The translations under genes and the position numbers were made by a program. The notes under the pieces are model-generated. The model was not told the DNA's origin. It made no database searches and saw nothing but the letters and a program-made list of their open reading frames with translations. From contig JAAYHC010000021.1 of the NCBI GenBank assembly GCA_012735535.1, positions 1-57,887 on the forward strand: a DNA stretch of 57,887 nucleotides. The letters run 5' to 3'. This document shows positions 29,636 to 39,950 of this stretch, one piece after another. Position 1 is the first letter of the stretch; each line of letters begins with the position of its first letter. This stretch comes from Bacillota bacterium. GTDB taxonomy: Bacteria; Bacillota; UBA5301.

Positions 29636-29750
29636 GGAGAGACCTCTGTGTAGGGGCGCCGAAGGAGCACGTGGCACGCGCAGGTACCATGAAACTCTTA
29701 GGCCAAACGAACTCGCAGTTTACCTCTCAGGCATCAGGACAGAGGAGAGC
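29636..29750 (+). ncRNA. Glycine riboswitch (atypical or singlet-like)
   Basis: GGAGAGACCTCTG, GGCGCCGAAGGAGCA, GAAACTCTTAGGCC, CCTCTCAGGCATCAGGACAGAGG; immediately upstream of gcvT. Confidence 0.88.
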
Positions 29751-29771
29751 CGATTCTCTTCTCTGTTTTTT
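29740..29771 (+). terminator. Riboswitch expression-platform terminator
   Basis: CAGAGGAGAG-ccgatt-CTCTTCTCTG, 10 bp, followed by T6; 5' arm overlaps the aptamer 3' end GGACAGAGG. Confidence 0.85.
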
Positions 29772-29795
29772 ATTCTCACTACAGGAGGGCGAAGT

Positions 29796-30905
29796 ATGTC
29801 CGAGTTAAAAAGAACGCCGCTCTTTGCAGAACATCTGGCCCTAAATGCCAAGATGATTCCTTTTGGCGGTTGGGAAATGCCGGTTCAATATTCCGCGATC
29901 CTCCAGGAGCACCGGTCGGTGCGTGAGCAGGCCGGCCTTTTTGACCTCTCCCATATGGGCGAGTTCTTCGTTTCCGGGCCGGGTGCCTACGATTATTTGC
30001 AGCGGCTGTTAACCAATAACTTGGCCAAGCTGCTGCCGGGTAAGGCCCAGTATAATCTACTATGTAATGAAGCTGGTGGGGTCATCGATGACCTCATTGT
30101 CTATTGTTATGATCAGGAACGCTATTTGGTCGTGGTTAACGCAGCCAATATCGGCAAGGACTGGGAGTGGTTTACCAAGCATTTGCCAAGCTCAGGGGTT
30201 ACTTTGACGGATCGGTCGGCGGAAACCGCCCTGCTGGCCGTCCAAGGTCCCAAAAGTGAGGAGATTTTAAGGCCCCTTTGTTCCGAGGATCCGGCGCAAT
30301 TAAAGTTTTATTCGTTCGTCGAGGGCACTGTGGCCGGACGGCCGGCGATGATTTCGGCCACCGGATACACCGGAGAACGGGGTTTTGAGCTATACATTGA
30401 TGCAGCCGATGCCGGCTATCTCTGGCAGGAGCTGTTACAAGCCGGAAGGGAGAGCGGGCTGGTTCCCGTTGGGCTCGGAGCGCGAGACACCTTGCGGTTA
30501 GAAATGGCTTATCCGTTGTACGGCCAGGAGTTGTCTGAAGATATTACTCCGTGGGAAGCCGGGTTGGGTTGGACGGTCAAACTGGATAAGGGCGATTTTA
30601 TCGGCAAAGAGGCGTTAGTTGCTAAGAAAGAAGCCGGGCTGACCAGGTCTTTGGTCGGTTTCAAGATGATCGGTCGGGGTGTTTGCCGGCACGGATATGA
30701 AATATTAAACGATGATGCTGCGGTCATTGGCTCGGTAACCAGTGGTTCCTTCTCCCCAACTTTAGAGGAGAATATCGGCTTGGGCTATGTTACCCTTCCC
30801 TATACGGAGCCTGGTACGAGGATCTGGGTTAAGATCCGCGAAAAACTGGTTGAGGCCCAAGTGGTGGCGCTGCCATTTGTGCAACCATATACAAAAAGAG
30901 CGTGA
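29796..30905 (+). CDS. gcvT: Glycine cleavage system T protein
   Basis: LKRTPLFAEHLALNAKMIPFGGWEMPVQY. Confidence 0.97.
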   Translation: MSELKRTPLFAEHLALNAKMIPFGGWEMPVQYSAILQEHRSVREQAGLFDLSHMGEFFVSGPGAYDYLQRLLTNNLAKLLPGKAQYNLLCNEAGGVIDDLIVYCYDQERYLVVVNAANIGKDWEWFTKHLPSSGVTLTDRSAETALLAVQGPKSEEILRPLCSEDPAQLKFYSFVEGTVAGRPAMISATGYTGERGFELYIDAADAGYLWQELLQAGRESGLVPVGLGARDTLRLEMAYPLYGQELSEDITPWEAGLGWTVKLDKGDFIGKEALVAKKEAGLTRSLVGFKMIGRGVCRHGYEILNDDAAVIGSVTSGSFSPTLEENIGLGYVTLPYTEPGTRIWVKIREKLVEAQVVALPFVQPYTKRA

Positions 30906-30920
30906 ACGGAGGTATTGGTG

Positions 30921-31301
30921 ATGAATCCTGCTGATTTAAAGTACACCAAGGAACATGAATGGATCAGAGTAAGTGGGAAACGGGCCATTATCGGGATTAC
31001 CGATTATGCACAGAAAGAATTAGGTGATGTGGTCTTTGTTGACCTGCCTTCGCCCGGCCAGGAGGTCGTCAAGGGCGATGATTTTGCGGTGGTTGAGTCG
31101 GTGAAAGCGGTATCGGATGTTTATGCTCCGATTTCCGGAATCATCGTTGAGGTCAATGACAATTTGCAAGATAGTCCGGAACTCTTAAATTCGGACCCCT
31201 ACAACGATGGGTGGATCGCGGTTATTGAGATGCGCGACCCGAGCGAACTCGCTGAGCTGATGACTAACGAGGAGTATGAGGCTTTTATTAAAGGAGCGTG
31301 A
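30921..31301 (+). CDS. gcvH: Glycine cleavage system H protein
   Basis: LKYTKEHEWIRV, VVESVKAVSDVYAPISG lipoyl-Lys region. Confidence 0.97.
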   Translation: MNPADLKYTKEHEWIRVSGKRAIIGITDYAQKELGDVVFVDLPSPGQEVVKGDDFAVVESVKAVSDVYAPISGIIVEVNDNLQDSPELLNSDPYNDGWIAVIEMRDPSELAELMTNEEYEAFIKGA

Positions 31302-31305
31302 GCCC

Positions 31306-32649
31306 GTGGCGTTTATTGCTAATACTCCCGCCGACCAAGCTGAAATGTTGGCAGCTATCGGCGTAGCGGAGATTGCCGAGCTGTTTGCGGATATTCCGGC
31401 CAGCCTGCGTCTGACCAGAGAGTTGAATTTGCCCGCGCCGGAAGCGGAACCGATTTTGCTCAAAAACCTGAAGTCGCTGGCGGCTCGTAATATTAGCGCC
31501 GGCGAGGCCGTAGTTTTCTTGGGCGCCGGCACTTATGACCATTACGTTCCGAGTGTGGTCGGGCACATCTTGGGGCGCTCCGAGTTTTACACCGCGTATA
31601 CTCCATATCAAGCGGAGATCAGTCAGGGTACCCTCCAGGCTATTTACGAGTATCAGACGATGATCTGCAATCTGACCGGACTTGATGTTTCTAATGCTTC
31701 GCTGTACGACGGAGCGACCGCGGTGGTGGAAGCGGTCTTGATGGCAACCGGGGCTACCCGGCGCTGCAAAGTTGTGGTCTCGGCCGGACTGAATCCGGAG
31801 TACCGCCGCGTGTTGGCGACCTATTGTGACTTCTTGGATCTGCAGTTGGTGGTTGGGCTGTTGAGCGAGGGAGAACCCTCCGCCGAGCAGCTGCATGATC
31901 TCGTAGATGAACAGACTGCTGCCGTTATCGTCCAGTATCCCAACTTTTTCGGTCAAATCGAAGCCGGTATCGAGCAATTGGCTGAAGTTGCCCATGCCAA
32001 GGGAGCCCTCCTCATCTGTGCGGCTAATCCGATTGCCCTCGGGTTACTGAAGCCGCCCGGAGAATTGGGGGTCGATATCGCTTGCGGTGAGGGGCAGGCC
32101 TTGGGAAATCGGATGGCTTTCGGCGGGCCGCACCTGGGCTATCTGGCTTGCCGCGAACAGTATTTGCGCCGGATGCCGGGGCGCATTGTCGGAGCGACCA
32201 CGGATGCGAGCGGCAAGCGCGGCTATGTCTTGACCTTGCAGGCGCGGGAGCAGCATATCAGACGTCAAAAGGCCACTTCGAATATCTGTTCAAACCAGGC
32301 CCTTAATGCTTTGGCGGCGACAGTATATCTTTCGCTGCTGGGTCCGCAAGGCTTGGCCCAGGTAGCCGAGCACTCCGTCCAGAAGGCTCATTATTTGTAT
32401 AATCAACTGTTACAGATTGAAGGGATTAGTCCAGGACTGCCGGGACCGTTTTTCCACGAGTTCACCGTACGGGTCAAGGCCAATCCGGAAGAGCTGTTCA
32501 GCCGGCTGGTCGAGTACGGGATCCTCGGACCACTACCATTGGCCAGGTATTATCCCGAGCTCAGCGACCTGGTGCTCTTCTGCGTTACCGAGCAGCGGAC
32601 CAAGGAAGAGCTCGATTACCTGGTCAAGGTGCTGGGGGGGTTGTTATGA
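31306..32649 (+). CDS. gcvPA: Glycine dehydrogenase (decarboxylating) subunit 1
   Basis: [57 protein letters not shown]. Confidence 0.96.
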   Translation: MAFIANTPADQAEMLAAIGVAEIAELFADIPASLRLTRELNLPAPEAEPILLKNLKSLAARNISAGEAVVFLGAGTYDHYVPSVVGHILGRSEFYTAYTPYQAEISQGTLQAIYEYQTMICNLTGLDVSNASLYDGATAVVEAVLMATGATRRCKVVVSAGLNPEYRRVLATYCDFLDLQLVVGLLSEGEPSAEQLHDLVDEQTAAVIVQYPNFFGQIEAGIEQLAEVAHAKGALLICAANPIALGLLKPPGELGVDIACGEGQALGNRMAFGGPHLGYLACREQYLRRMPGRIVGATTDASGKRGYVLTLQAREQHIRRQKATSNICSNQALNALAATVYLSLLGPQGLAQVAEHSVQKAHYLYNQLLQIEGISPGLPGPFFHEFTVRVKANPEELFSRLVEYGILGPLPLARYYPELSDLVLFCVTEQRTKEELDYLVKVLGGLL

Positions 32650-34115
32650 GAGTCAATAATACCGCTGGAGTCAAGCCAATCTTTGCCGAAAGTGTTCCGG
32701 GACGGACCGGTTTTTCCTTGCCGGCGTTGGATGTGCCGTCCCAACCTTTATCAGCCATTCTCCCGGCCGACTTGCTGCGGCAGGAACCCCCGGTGTTACC
32801 GGAGGTGAGTGAGCTTGGAGTTGTGCGCCATTTCACCAGGCTTTCACAGCTCAACCATAGCGTCGACAGCGGCTTTTATCCGCTTGGCTCCTGTACGATG
32901 AAATACAATCCCAAGATTAATGAGGATGTGGCCGGGCTAGATGGCTTTGCCGATCTACATCCCCTCCAACCGGAAGAGACCTGTCAGGGCGCCTTACAGG
33001 TGATCTTCGAGCTCGAGCAGTACCTCTGTGAAATAACGGGTATGGATGCTTTTACGCTGCAACCGGCTGCCGGAGCACACGGAGAGTTAACCGGGCTGAT
33101 GCTGATCAAAGCTTACCATCGCCAGCGCGGAGAGGCGGCGACGCGTACGGAGGTAATTGTTCCGGACTCGGCGCATGGAACTAACCCGGCCAGTGCCGCG
33201 ATGTGCGGTTTCAAGGTGGTAGAGGTGCCATCGAACGAGCGGGGCAATGTTGATATTGCGGCTTTGCGTCGGGTTGTTGGTCCGCAGACGGCTGCCTTGA
33301 TGTTAACCAACCCGAATACGCTGGGCCTTTTTGAAGAGAACATCCTGGAGATCGCCGAGATCGTCCACGAGGCCGGCGGGCTCTTGTATTATGATGGCGC
33401 CAATGCCAATGCCATTCTCGGGATCGCGCGCCCGGGTGATATGGGCTTTGACGTGATCCATCTCAATTTGCACAAGACCTTTGCGGCACCACACGGCGGT
33501 GGGGGGCCGGGCGCCGGTCCGGTCGGCGTCAAACGAGCGCTCGAACCGTTCTTGCCGCTTCCGCGCGTGATCAAGGACGCGGATAGCTACCGGTTTAACT
33601 ACGATTTACCGCAGTCCATCGGCAAGGTCAAAGGCTTTTACGGTAATTTTCTGGTGGCATTGAAAGCTTATACCTATATCCGTCAGATGGGTGCTGCCGG
33701 GCTCAAAGCGGTGGCTGAAAATGCGGTGCTCAACGCCAACTATTTATTGGCGCAACTCAAAGACTACTTTGACCTACCGTATCCTCGCCGTTGTATGCAT
33801 GAATTTGTGCTCTCCGGTTCGCGGCAAAAGGCCAACGGGGTCAAAACGCTGGATATGGCCAAACGTTTGCTTGATTTCGGCATACATGCTCCGACCATTT
33901 ACTTCCCGCTGATTGTCGAGGAGGCGATGATGATCGAGCCTACCGAGACGGAGAGCAAACAGACCCTGGATGAGTTTGTCCAGGCCATGCGTCAAATCGC
34001 CCGTGAAGCGGAGGAGAGTCCGGAGCTGTTGCAGCAGGCCCCAACAAAGCTGCCGGTGTCCAGACTGGATGAGACTGCGGCGGCGCGTAATCCGGATCTG
34101 AGATGGCGGGGTTAA
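32646..34115 (+). CDS. gcvPB: Glycine dehydrogenase (decarboxylating) subunit 2
   Basis: [63 protein letters not shown]. Confidence 0.97.
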   Translation: MRVNNTAGVKPIFAESVPGRTGFSLPALDVPSQPLSAILPADLLRQEPPVLPEVSELGVVRHFTRLSQLNHSVDSGFYPLGSCTMKYNPKINEDVAGLDGFADLHPLQPEETCQGALQVIFELEQYLCEITGMDAFTLQPAAGAHGELTGLMLIKAYHRQRGEAATRTEVIVPDSAHGTNPASAAMCGFKVVEVPSNERGNVDIAALRRVVGPQTAALMLTNPNTLGLFEENILEIAEIVHEAGGLLYYDGANANAILGIARPGDMGFDVIHLNLHKTFAAPHGGGGPGAGPVGVKRALEPFLPLPRVIKDADSYRFNYDLPQSIGKVKGFYGNFLVALKAYTYIRQMGAAGLKAVAENAVLNANYLLAQLKDYFDLPYPRRCMHEFVLSGSRQKANGVKTLDMAKRLLDFGIHAPTIYFPLIVEEAMMIEPTETESKQTLDEFVQAMRQIAREAEESPELLQQAPTKLPVSRLDETAAARNPDLRWRG

Positions 34116-34116
34116 T

Positions 34117-35016
34117 GTGGAAAGGCTAAGCCAATTCGAACTTGATTTGCTGAAGGTGCGGGAGGAGCGGCTGAAATACCATGCTCCGACTCTTTTGGCG
34201 GTGCGGCCGACCGGGACCGCAACCGTCCGAGTTACTGCGGCGGATTGCCCACAGGATTGTGCTCATTGTGGGGGGTACTATCTCAAGGCGATGAAGCCGC
34301 TCTCGGAGGTGGCGGAGCAGGAAGCTGCTCCGTGGACAAGCCTGCTGATTAGCGGGGCTTGTGATGGGGCTGGGGTTGTGCCGATCCAGCCGCACTTGGC
34401 AACGCTCAAAACCTTGAGCAAGAAATATCGCTTGAATTTACATCCTGGTTATATCCGGGATCCCGAGGCTGCTCGGCAACTTGCCGAGATAGCCTCCGTC
34501 TTTTCCTGCGACTTTATCGGTGATGAAGCCGCGCTGCGACAAGTTTACGGTTTAAATTATTCGGTCGGAGAGGTACTGGACTCACTGCTGTTGCTGGCTA
34601 AATTTCGGCGTGTCGTTCCCCATCTCTGTCTCGGCTTGTCTGACGAACCTGGACTCCGTTCGGAATTAGCCGCGGTTAAATTACTGGTCGAGGCGGGTTT
34701 TCGCGAATTAGTCGTCTTGATCTTCATTCCCACGAGAGGAACCAGATTGGCTGAGCGCCAACCACCTCCGGCCACGGAGGTAGCCAAGTTCTTTGCCAGC
34801 CTCGGTCGCAATTACCCGCAGCTGCGGGTAACTCTCGGCTGTATGAGGCCGGCGGGGAAATATCGGCAAGAAGTTGACCGTTATGCCGTTTTGGCCGGGA
34901 TCAACGCCATTGTGCAACCAACTCCCGGAGCCCTCCAACTGGCCGATTATCTCGGTATGTTGCAGCAAGATTATTGGCAATGTTGTGTTCTCTATGGTGA
35001 TGCAGATGCGGATTAG
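34117..35016 (+). CDS. BioB-like radical SAM protein, LipS1/LipS2-type lipoyl synthase component candidate
   Basis: CPQDCAHCGG (CxxxCxxC); directly downstream of gcvPB. Confidence 0.75.
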   Translation: MERLSQFELDLLKVREERLKYHAPTLLAVRPTGTATVRVTAADCPQDCAHCGGYYLKAMKPLSEVAEQEAAPWTSLLISGACDGAGVVPIQPHLATLKTLSKKYRLNLHPGYIRDPEAARQLAEIASVFSCDFIGDEAALRQVYGLNYSVGEVLDSLLLLAKFRRVVPHLCLGLSDEPGLRSELAAVKLLVEAGFRELVVLIFIPTRGTRLAERQPPPATEVAKFFASLGRNYPQLRVTLGCMRPAGKYRQEVDRYAVLAGINAIVQPTPGALQLADYLGMLQQDYWQCCVLYGDADAD

Positions 35017-35962
35017 AGTCAGTCTAGGCAGTGCTGTTGTCTTGGGGCTTGCGCGGGCCAAGATGGAGGACAAGCCGTCAACCTGTTATCTTTTGATGGC
35101 CGGTGATTGTCGCGGCGATTGTGGCTTTTGCCCGCAAGCCCGGTCGAGCCGGAGCGACCACAAGTGGTTGTCGCGGATTACCTGGCCGACTTTTGCAGTA
35201 ACCGATTTGCTCCGCCCGGAACGAGCAGAGCTGCTACGAGATTCATTTGCCCGCATCTGTATCCAAACTGTGGTCAGTCCGCGCCGAGCCGACCAATTGC
35301 AGGAGTTGGTACGACTAATCCGGCAAACTCCTGGTTTGGGCGACATTCCGATTAGCAGTTCAATCCTACCGGAGAGTACGGAGGAGGTAGGTCGATTATT
35401 GGCAGCCGGCGTGGAGCGGATTGGTATTCCGCTTGATGCCGCAAACCCTTGGATTTTTCACCAGACGAAAAATGGGGATTATTCCCGGGTTTATCAGTTG
35501 ATCAAAGAGGCAGCAATGGCTTATCCGGGTAAAATTTCGACCCATGTGATCATCGGACTCGGAGAGACCGAGGCCGATGCAGCTCGGGTGCTACAGGATT
35601 TCTGGTCTGCCGGGGTACGGGTAGGTCTTTTTGCGTTTACCCCGGTGCCCGGTACGCGGTTGGCCAAGTTGCCGCCGCCACCATTAGGACAATACCGCCG
35701 AATCCAGGTGCTCAATTATTTGTTGGCTACAGGGTTACCAATGGAATTAACTTTTTCTCCCGACGGCCGGATCCGCGATTTCGGTTACTCCCGTTCCGAG
35801 TTGGAGGGGCTACTCTCCGCCGGCACAGCTTTTCGCACCAGCGGGTGCCCCGGCTGTAATCGTCCATATTACAATGAACGTCCCGGTCAGACCATGTACA
35901 ATTATCCCCGGCCTTTAACCACCCTGGAGATTGAAAAAGCTTTTGCAGAGCTGGAGCTGTAG
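34994..35962 (+). CDS. BioB-like radical SAM protein, second LipS1/LipS2-type component candidate
   Basis: CRGDCGFCPQARSS (CxxxCxxC); BATS-like C-terminus; start uncertain among ATGs at 34994/35000/35006. Confidence 0.75.
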   Translation: MVMQMRIRVSLGSAVVLGLARAKMEDKPSTCYLLMAGDCRGDCGFCPQARSSRSDHKWLSRITWPTFAVTDLLRPERAELLRDSFARICIQTVVSPRRADQLQELVRLIRQTPGLGDIPISSSILPESTEEVGRLLAAGVERIGIPLDAANPWIFHQTKNGDYSRVYQLIKEAAMAYPGKISTHVIIGLGETEADAARVLQDFWSAGVRVGLFAFTPVPGTRLAKLPPPPLGQYRRIQVLNYLLATGLPMELTFSPDGRIRDFGYSRSELEGLLSAGTAFRTSGCPGCNRPYYNERPGQTMYNYPRPLTTLEIEKAFAELEL

Positions 35963-35991
35963 TGTATAATTGGGGATAACTGGTAAGGCTG

Positions 35992-36837
35992 GTGGCGATG
36001 TTCATGAGTAAAGAGTGGCGCTTGCTCAATACCGGTGTCCGCACCGGGGCGGAGAATATGGCCATTGATGAGGTACTGTTGAATCAAGTGGCCCAAGGCC
36101 AGAGTCCGCCGATTATTCGGTTTTATGGGTGGTCTCCTCCCTGTATTAGCCTTGGTCACTTTCAGGACCGAGGCCGAGCGGTTAGTTTGGAAGCCTGTCG
36201 TGAGCTGGGAGTAGACTGTGTGCGGCGGCCAACCGGTGGGCGCGCGGTCTTACATGAACACGAGGTCACCTATGCCCTGATTCTTCCGGAGCATTATTAT
36301 CTGTTGCCGGGCGGGGTGACCGATTCATACCGGGTCCTGAGTCAAGGTATTCTGCAGGGGCTTAGGCTATTGGGCGTTCCGGCCGAAATGGTACCCGGGC
36401 AGCGGAATAAACCTGCAATCTCTTCGGCGGCCTGCTTTGATGCTACCAGTTCTTACGAGATTGCCGTAGCAGGGCGTAAACTTGTCGGTAGTGCGCAACT
36501 GCGAAAATATGGCGTTGTCCTCCAACATGGTTCGATTCTACTTCGCTTTGATGCCAATCGTCTCGTCTATCTACTAACCGGCCGAGCCAACCCGCAGCTT
36601 GCTCAGGCCTTACAAAACTCGGTAGCTGATTTGCACACCATCTTGGGACGGGAGGTTTCTTTTGCTGAGGTGGTGGCAGCTTTGTCCCGTGGTTGGCAGG
36701 AAACCCTGAAGATTTCTTTAATTAGTTCAGAATTATCCAACACTGAACGGCGTTTGGCCAATGATTTAGCCGTCAACAAATATAGTTCGGAGGATTGGAA
36801 TGCGCATCGGGCTAGACGGGCAGTGGACAGATCTTGA
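35992..36837 (+). CDS. Lipoate-protein ligase / octanoyltransferase (LplA/LipM family)
   Basis: WRLLNTGVRTGAENMAIDEVLL, RRPTGGRAVLHEHEVTY, KLVGSAQLRK. Confidence 0.9.
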   Translation: MAMFMSKEWRLLNTGVRTGAENMAIDEVLLNQVAQGQSPPIIRFYGWSPPCISLGHFQDRGRAVSLEACRELGVDCVRRPTGGRAVLHEHEVTYALILPEHYYLLPGGVTDSYRVLSQGILQGLRLLGVPAEMVPGQRNKPAISSAACFDATSSYEIAVAGRKLVGSAQLRKYGVVLQHGSILLRFDANRLVYLLTGRANPQLAQALQNSVADLHTILGREVSFAEVVAALSRGWQETLKISLISSELSNTERRLANDLAVNKYSSEDWNAHRARRAVDRS

Positions 36838-37486
36838 AGTCCGAATCGAGCTCTCCGAGGCCTTACGGTATCTAGGCTTCCGTGCCCGGAGAAGCCCCTT
36901 AACTCCCGAGGTCCTGGCGGTTTGTCGGCAAATGTGTGAGCTGGCAGAGCAGCTGGTCAGACCGGCGGGTATCGGCTTTGAGTATCCGGTAGTCTGCTCC
37001 GAACAACAGATCAGTATCGGTGAGCACCTGCACATATCCGGTGCCCGGACTAGGCGACGGCTCGGCCGTATCAGCCGGGCGTATCTCTTTGCGGTGACCA
37101 TCGGTTCTGCAGTAGAGGATCAGGCAAATTACCTTTTCGAGCAGGGCGAATACACGAAAGGTGCGGTTTTAGACGCCATCGGGTCAGTAGCAGTCGAATC
37201 ATTGGCCGAACAGGTAAACCAAGCTCTGCGCCGGCGAGCCGGACAGCTCGGCCTTAGTGCCGGAGAACGGATCAGTCCCGGGTACGGCGACTGGCCGTTA
37301 GAAGCACAACACGACCTATTCCCATTAACCCAGGGGGAGAGAATTGGGATTAGCCTCAATAAGTCCGGGTTGTTGGTGCCGCGCAAATCGATTACCGCGC
37401 TAATCGGCATTGACGCTGATGGCTGTGGACAAGTGGAGAATAAGTGCTGCTGCTGTGCTTCGGTAAACTGCCCGTATCGCGACTAG
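36800..37486 (+). CDS. Stand-alone B12-dependent methionine synthase activation domain protein
   Basis: MetH activation-domain-like sequence (RISPGYGDWPLEAQHDLF) preceding MetH lacking that domain; CCCC near the C-terminus. Confidence 0.85.
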   Translation: MRIGLDGQWTDLEVRIELSEALRYLGFRARRSPLTPEVLAVCRQMCELAEQLVRPAGIGFEYPVVCSEQQISIGEHLHISGARTRRRLGRISRAYLFAVTIGSAVEDQANYLFEQGEYTKGAVLDAIGSVAVESLAEQVNQALRRRAGQLGLSAGERISPGYGDWPLEAQHDLFPLTQGERIGISLNKSGLLVPRKSITALIGIDADGCGQVENKCCCCASVNCPYRD

Positions 37487-37514
37487 CTGCCAGCCAGGAA
37501 ATTGGGGGGGTATT

Positions 37515-39950
37515 ATGAACACTTCTTCGCTAGCGGCCGAGCTTGGCCGGGGATTGATCTTGATCGATGGCGCGATGGGGACAATGTTACAGGCCCTGGG
37601 CTTGTCGGTGAAGGAATGTCCCGAAACCTGGAATATCAGCCGTCCCGAGCTGGTCAAGTCGGTACACCGGTCTTATCTCGAAGCGGGAGCTCAGATCATT
37701 GAGACCAACACCTTCGGCGCTAACCAATACAAATTGGCCCAGTTTGGCTTGGCTGACGAGGTGGAGGCCCTCAATTGGCACGGGGTTCAATTGGCGCGCC
37801 AAGCGATCGGCGAGGCCGGACGCGACGGCTCGGCATGGGTTGCCGGGGTAATCGGCCCGCTTGGTGAGCTCCTGGAACCATATGGGTCCCTCCCGCTACA
37901 GAATGCTTACGCCGCCTTTCGCCGCCAGGCTCAGTCCTTGGTGGAAGCCGGTGCGGACCTATTGTATATCCAGACGATGAGCGATTTGGCCGAAGCGCGC
38001 CAGGCTGTCTTAGCAGCAAGAGGGCTTGGAGTTCCGGTCTGGTGCAGTCTGAGCTTTGAGGCTGCCGGACGAACGTTAACCGGAGCAACTCCGGAGGCTG
38101 CAGTTATTTCCTTGACAGCAGCCGGAGCGAGCGTGGTTGGGGCTAACTGCTCCCTCGGCCCGCAGGAGTTGGTGCCGATCATCGAACGCATGGTTTCGCT
38201 AGGCTTGGCTCCGGTCCTGGCAGAGCCAAATGCCGGGCTGCCAAGGTTGGTCGAGGGCAAAACGGTTTTCCCGGCTGATCCGGCTGAGTTCGCTGCCGGA
38301 CTGGCCAAACTCCATGCAAGCGGGGCGGCTGTTGTTGGCGGATGTTGCGGTACGACTCCGGATCACCTCAAAGCGGCGGCGCATCTCAGGGGAGCTCCGG
38401 TTGCCCTCCATCCGAGACCACAGGGTGTGCTCTATCTGGCTTCGCGAACCGAGCATGTGGCTATTGGCGCCAACCAACCGGTGCGTATCATCGGGGAGCG
38501 GATCAATCCGACCGGGCGCAAGAAGTTGGCTGCCGATATAGCTAGCGGGGCCATGGTGGAAGTAGCCCGGGAGGCGCGCCGGCAGGCAGAGGCCGGTGCT
38601 GAGCTGCTAGATCTGAATGTTGGGGTCGCCGGCATTGACCAGGTTGCCGCCATTACACAGGCGGTTCCGGCGGTCGAACGAGTCACCGGATTACCGTTGG
38701 TGCTCGATAGTGACACTCCGGAGGTCTTACAGGCCGGCGTTAGCGTTTATCAGGGCAAGGCCTTGCTCAACTCGGTGACGGCTAAAAAGGAGAGCCTTGT
38801 TCAGCTCTTACCGATTGCCAAGGCATATGGGGCTGCGGTGATCGGGCTGACCATTACCGAGCAAGGTATTCCGCAGACGGCAGAGGAACGGCTGGCCGCG
38901 GCCGAGACCATTGTCCGGACCGCACAAGAGTATGGCCTTGATCCCGGCGAGGTGATCATTGACTGTCTGACTTTAACGGTCGGGGCGGATCAACAAGCCG
39001 CGCGCGAGACGCTCAAGGCAATCCGACTCATTAAGCAAGAACTAGCCGTTCCTTGTGTCTTGGGAATCAGCAACATCTCCCATGGCCTGCCTAACCGGGT
39101 TCCCTTAAATGATGCTTTTCTGGCCATGGCGATCGCGAACGGACTGGATGCGGCCATTGTTAACCCCTTAACCGATTCAACTAGAGCGACCTTTGTTGCG
39201 GCGAACCTCTTGGCTGGGCGTGATCAGGGTGCGGCCAGATACCTCGCTGCCTTCGGCGGTCCGGAGGCTCCGAGTCAAGCTCCGCAGAAAGAGGCGGAGC
39301 CCGCTGATAATCGGCAACTCTTGGCTAAGCACGTGGTTACGGGGGATCGCGAGGGAATTGCTTTGGTGGTCGAAAAACTGTTGGCGGGCGGAATGGATCC
39401 GCTGCAACTGGTAACCGAGGTCTTAACCCCGGCTTTGGAGGTAGTAGGCCAGAAATATGAACTGGGCGAGTATTTCTTGCCCAACCTTTTGCTTTCGGCA
39501 GAGGCAGCCCAGAAGGCCTTTGCCGTGATTAAAGCTCATTTCCCGGCGGATGAGCGAGTTGTGCTCGGCCGGGCGCTGATCGCTACCGTCGAAGGAGATA
39601 TTCATGATATCGGCAAGAATATCGTCAAAGTGATCCTGGAGAACCACGGTTTTAGCATGTTGGACTTAGGCAAAGATGTACCGGTCGAGAAGATCGTCGA
39701 GGTGGCCGCGGCCGAACAGGTTGACCTCGTCTTATTAAGCGCTTTGATGACCACGACGCTACCGGCGATGGCCAAGACCGTGCGGAGGCTGCGGGAAGTA
39801 GTGCCGCAAATACCGGTCTTGGTCGGGGGAGCGGTGGTCACTGCTGAATACGCCAGGGAGATCGGGGCAGATGGATATGGCAAGGATGCCGTAGCCGGGG
39901 TCCAGGAGGCAAAGCGCCTGCTTAAACAGGTAAGGGGGCTAAGGGAATGA
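37515..39950 (+). CDS. metH: Cobalamin-dependent methionine synthase (Hcy, pterin and B12 domains)
   Basis: DGAMGTMLQ, GGCCGTTPDHL, GERINPTGRKK, GDIHDIGKNIVKVIL. Confidence 0.95.
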   Translation: MNTSSLAAELGRGLILIDGAMGTMLQALGLSVKECPETWNISRPELVKSVHRSYLEAGAQIIETNTFGANQYKLAQFGLADEVEALNWHGVQLARQAIGEAGRDGSAWVAGVIGPLGELLEPYGSLPLQNAYAAFRRQAQSLVEAGADLLYIQTMSDLAEARQAVLAARGLGVPVWCSLSFEAAGRTLTGATPEAAVISLTAAGASVVGANCSLGPQELVPIIERMVSLGLAPVLAEPNAGLPRLVEGKTVFPADPAEFAAGLAKLHASGAAVVGGCCGTTPDHLKAAAHLRGAPVALHPRPQGVLYLASRTEHVAIGANQPVRIIGERINPTGRKKLAADIASGAMVEVAREARRQAEAGAELLDLNVGVAGIDQVAAITQAVPAVERVTGLPLVLDSDTPEVLQAGVSVYQGKALLNSVTAKKESLVQLLPIAKAYGAAVIGLTITEQGIPQTAEERLAAAETIVRTAQEYGLDPGEVIIDCLTLTVGADQQAARETLKAIRLIKQELAVPCVLGISNISHGLPNRVPLNDAFLAMAIANGLDAAIVNPLTDSTRATFVAANLLAGRDQGAARYLAAFGGPEAPSQAPQKEAEPADNRQLLAKHVVTGDREGIALVVEKLLAGGMDPLQLVTEVLTPALEVVGQKYELGEYFLPNLLLSAEAAQKAFAVIKAHFPADERVVLGRALIATVEGDIHDIGKNIVKVILENHGFSMLDLGKDVPVEKIVEVAAAEQVDLVLLSALMTTTLPAMAKTVRRLREVVPQIPVLVGGAVVTAEYAREIGADGYGKDAVAGVQEAKRLLKQVRGLRE

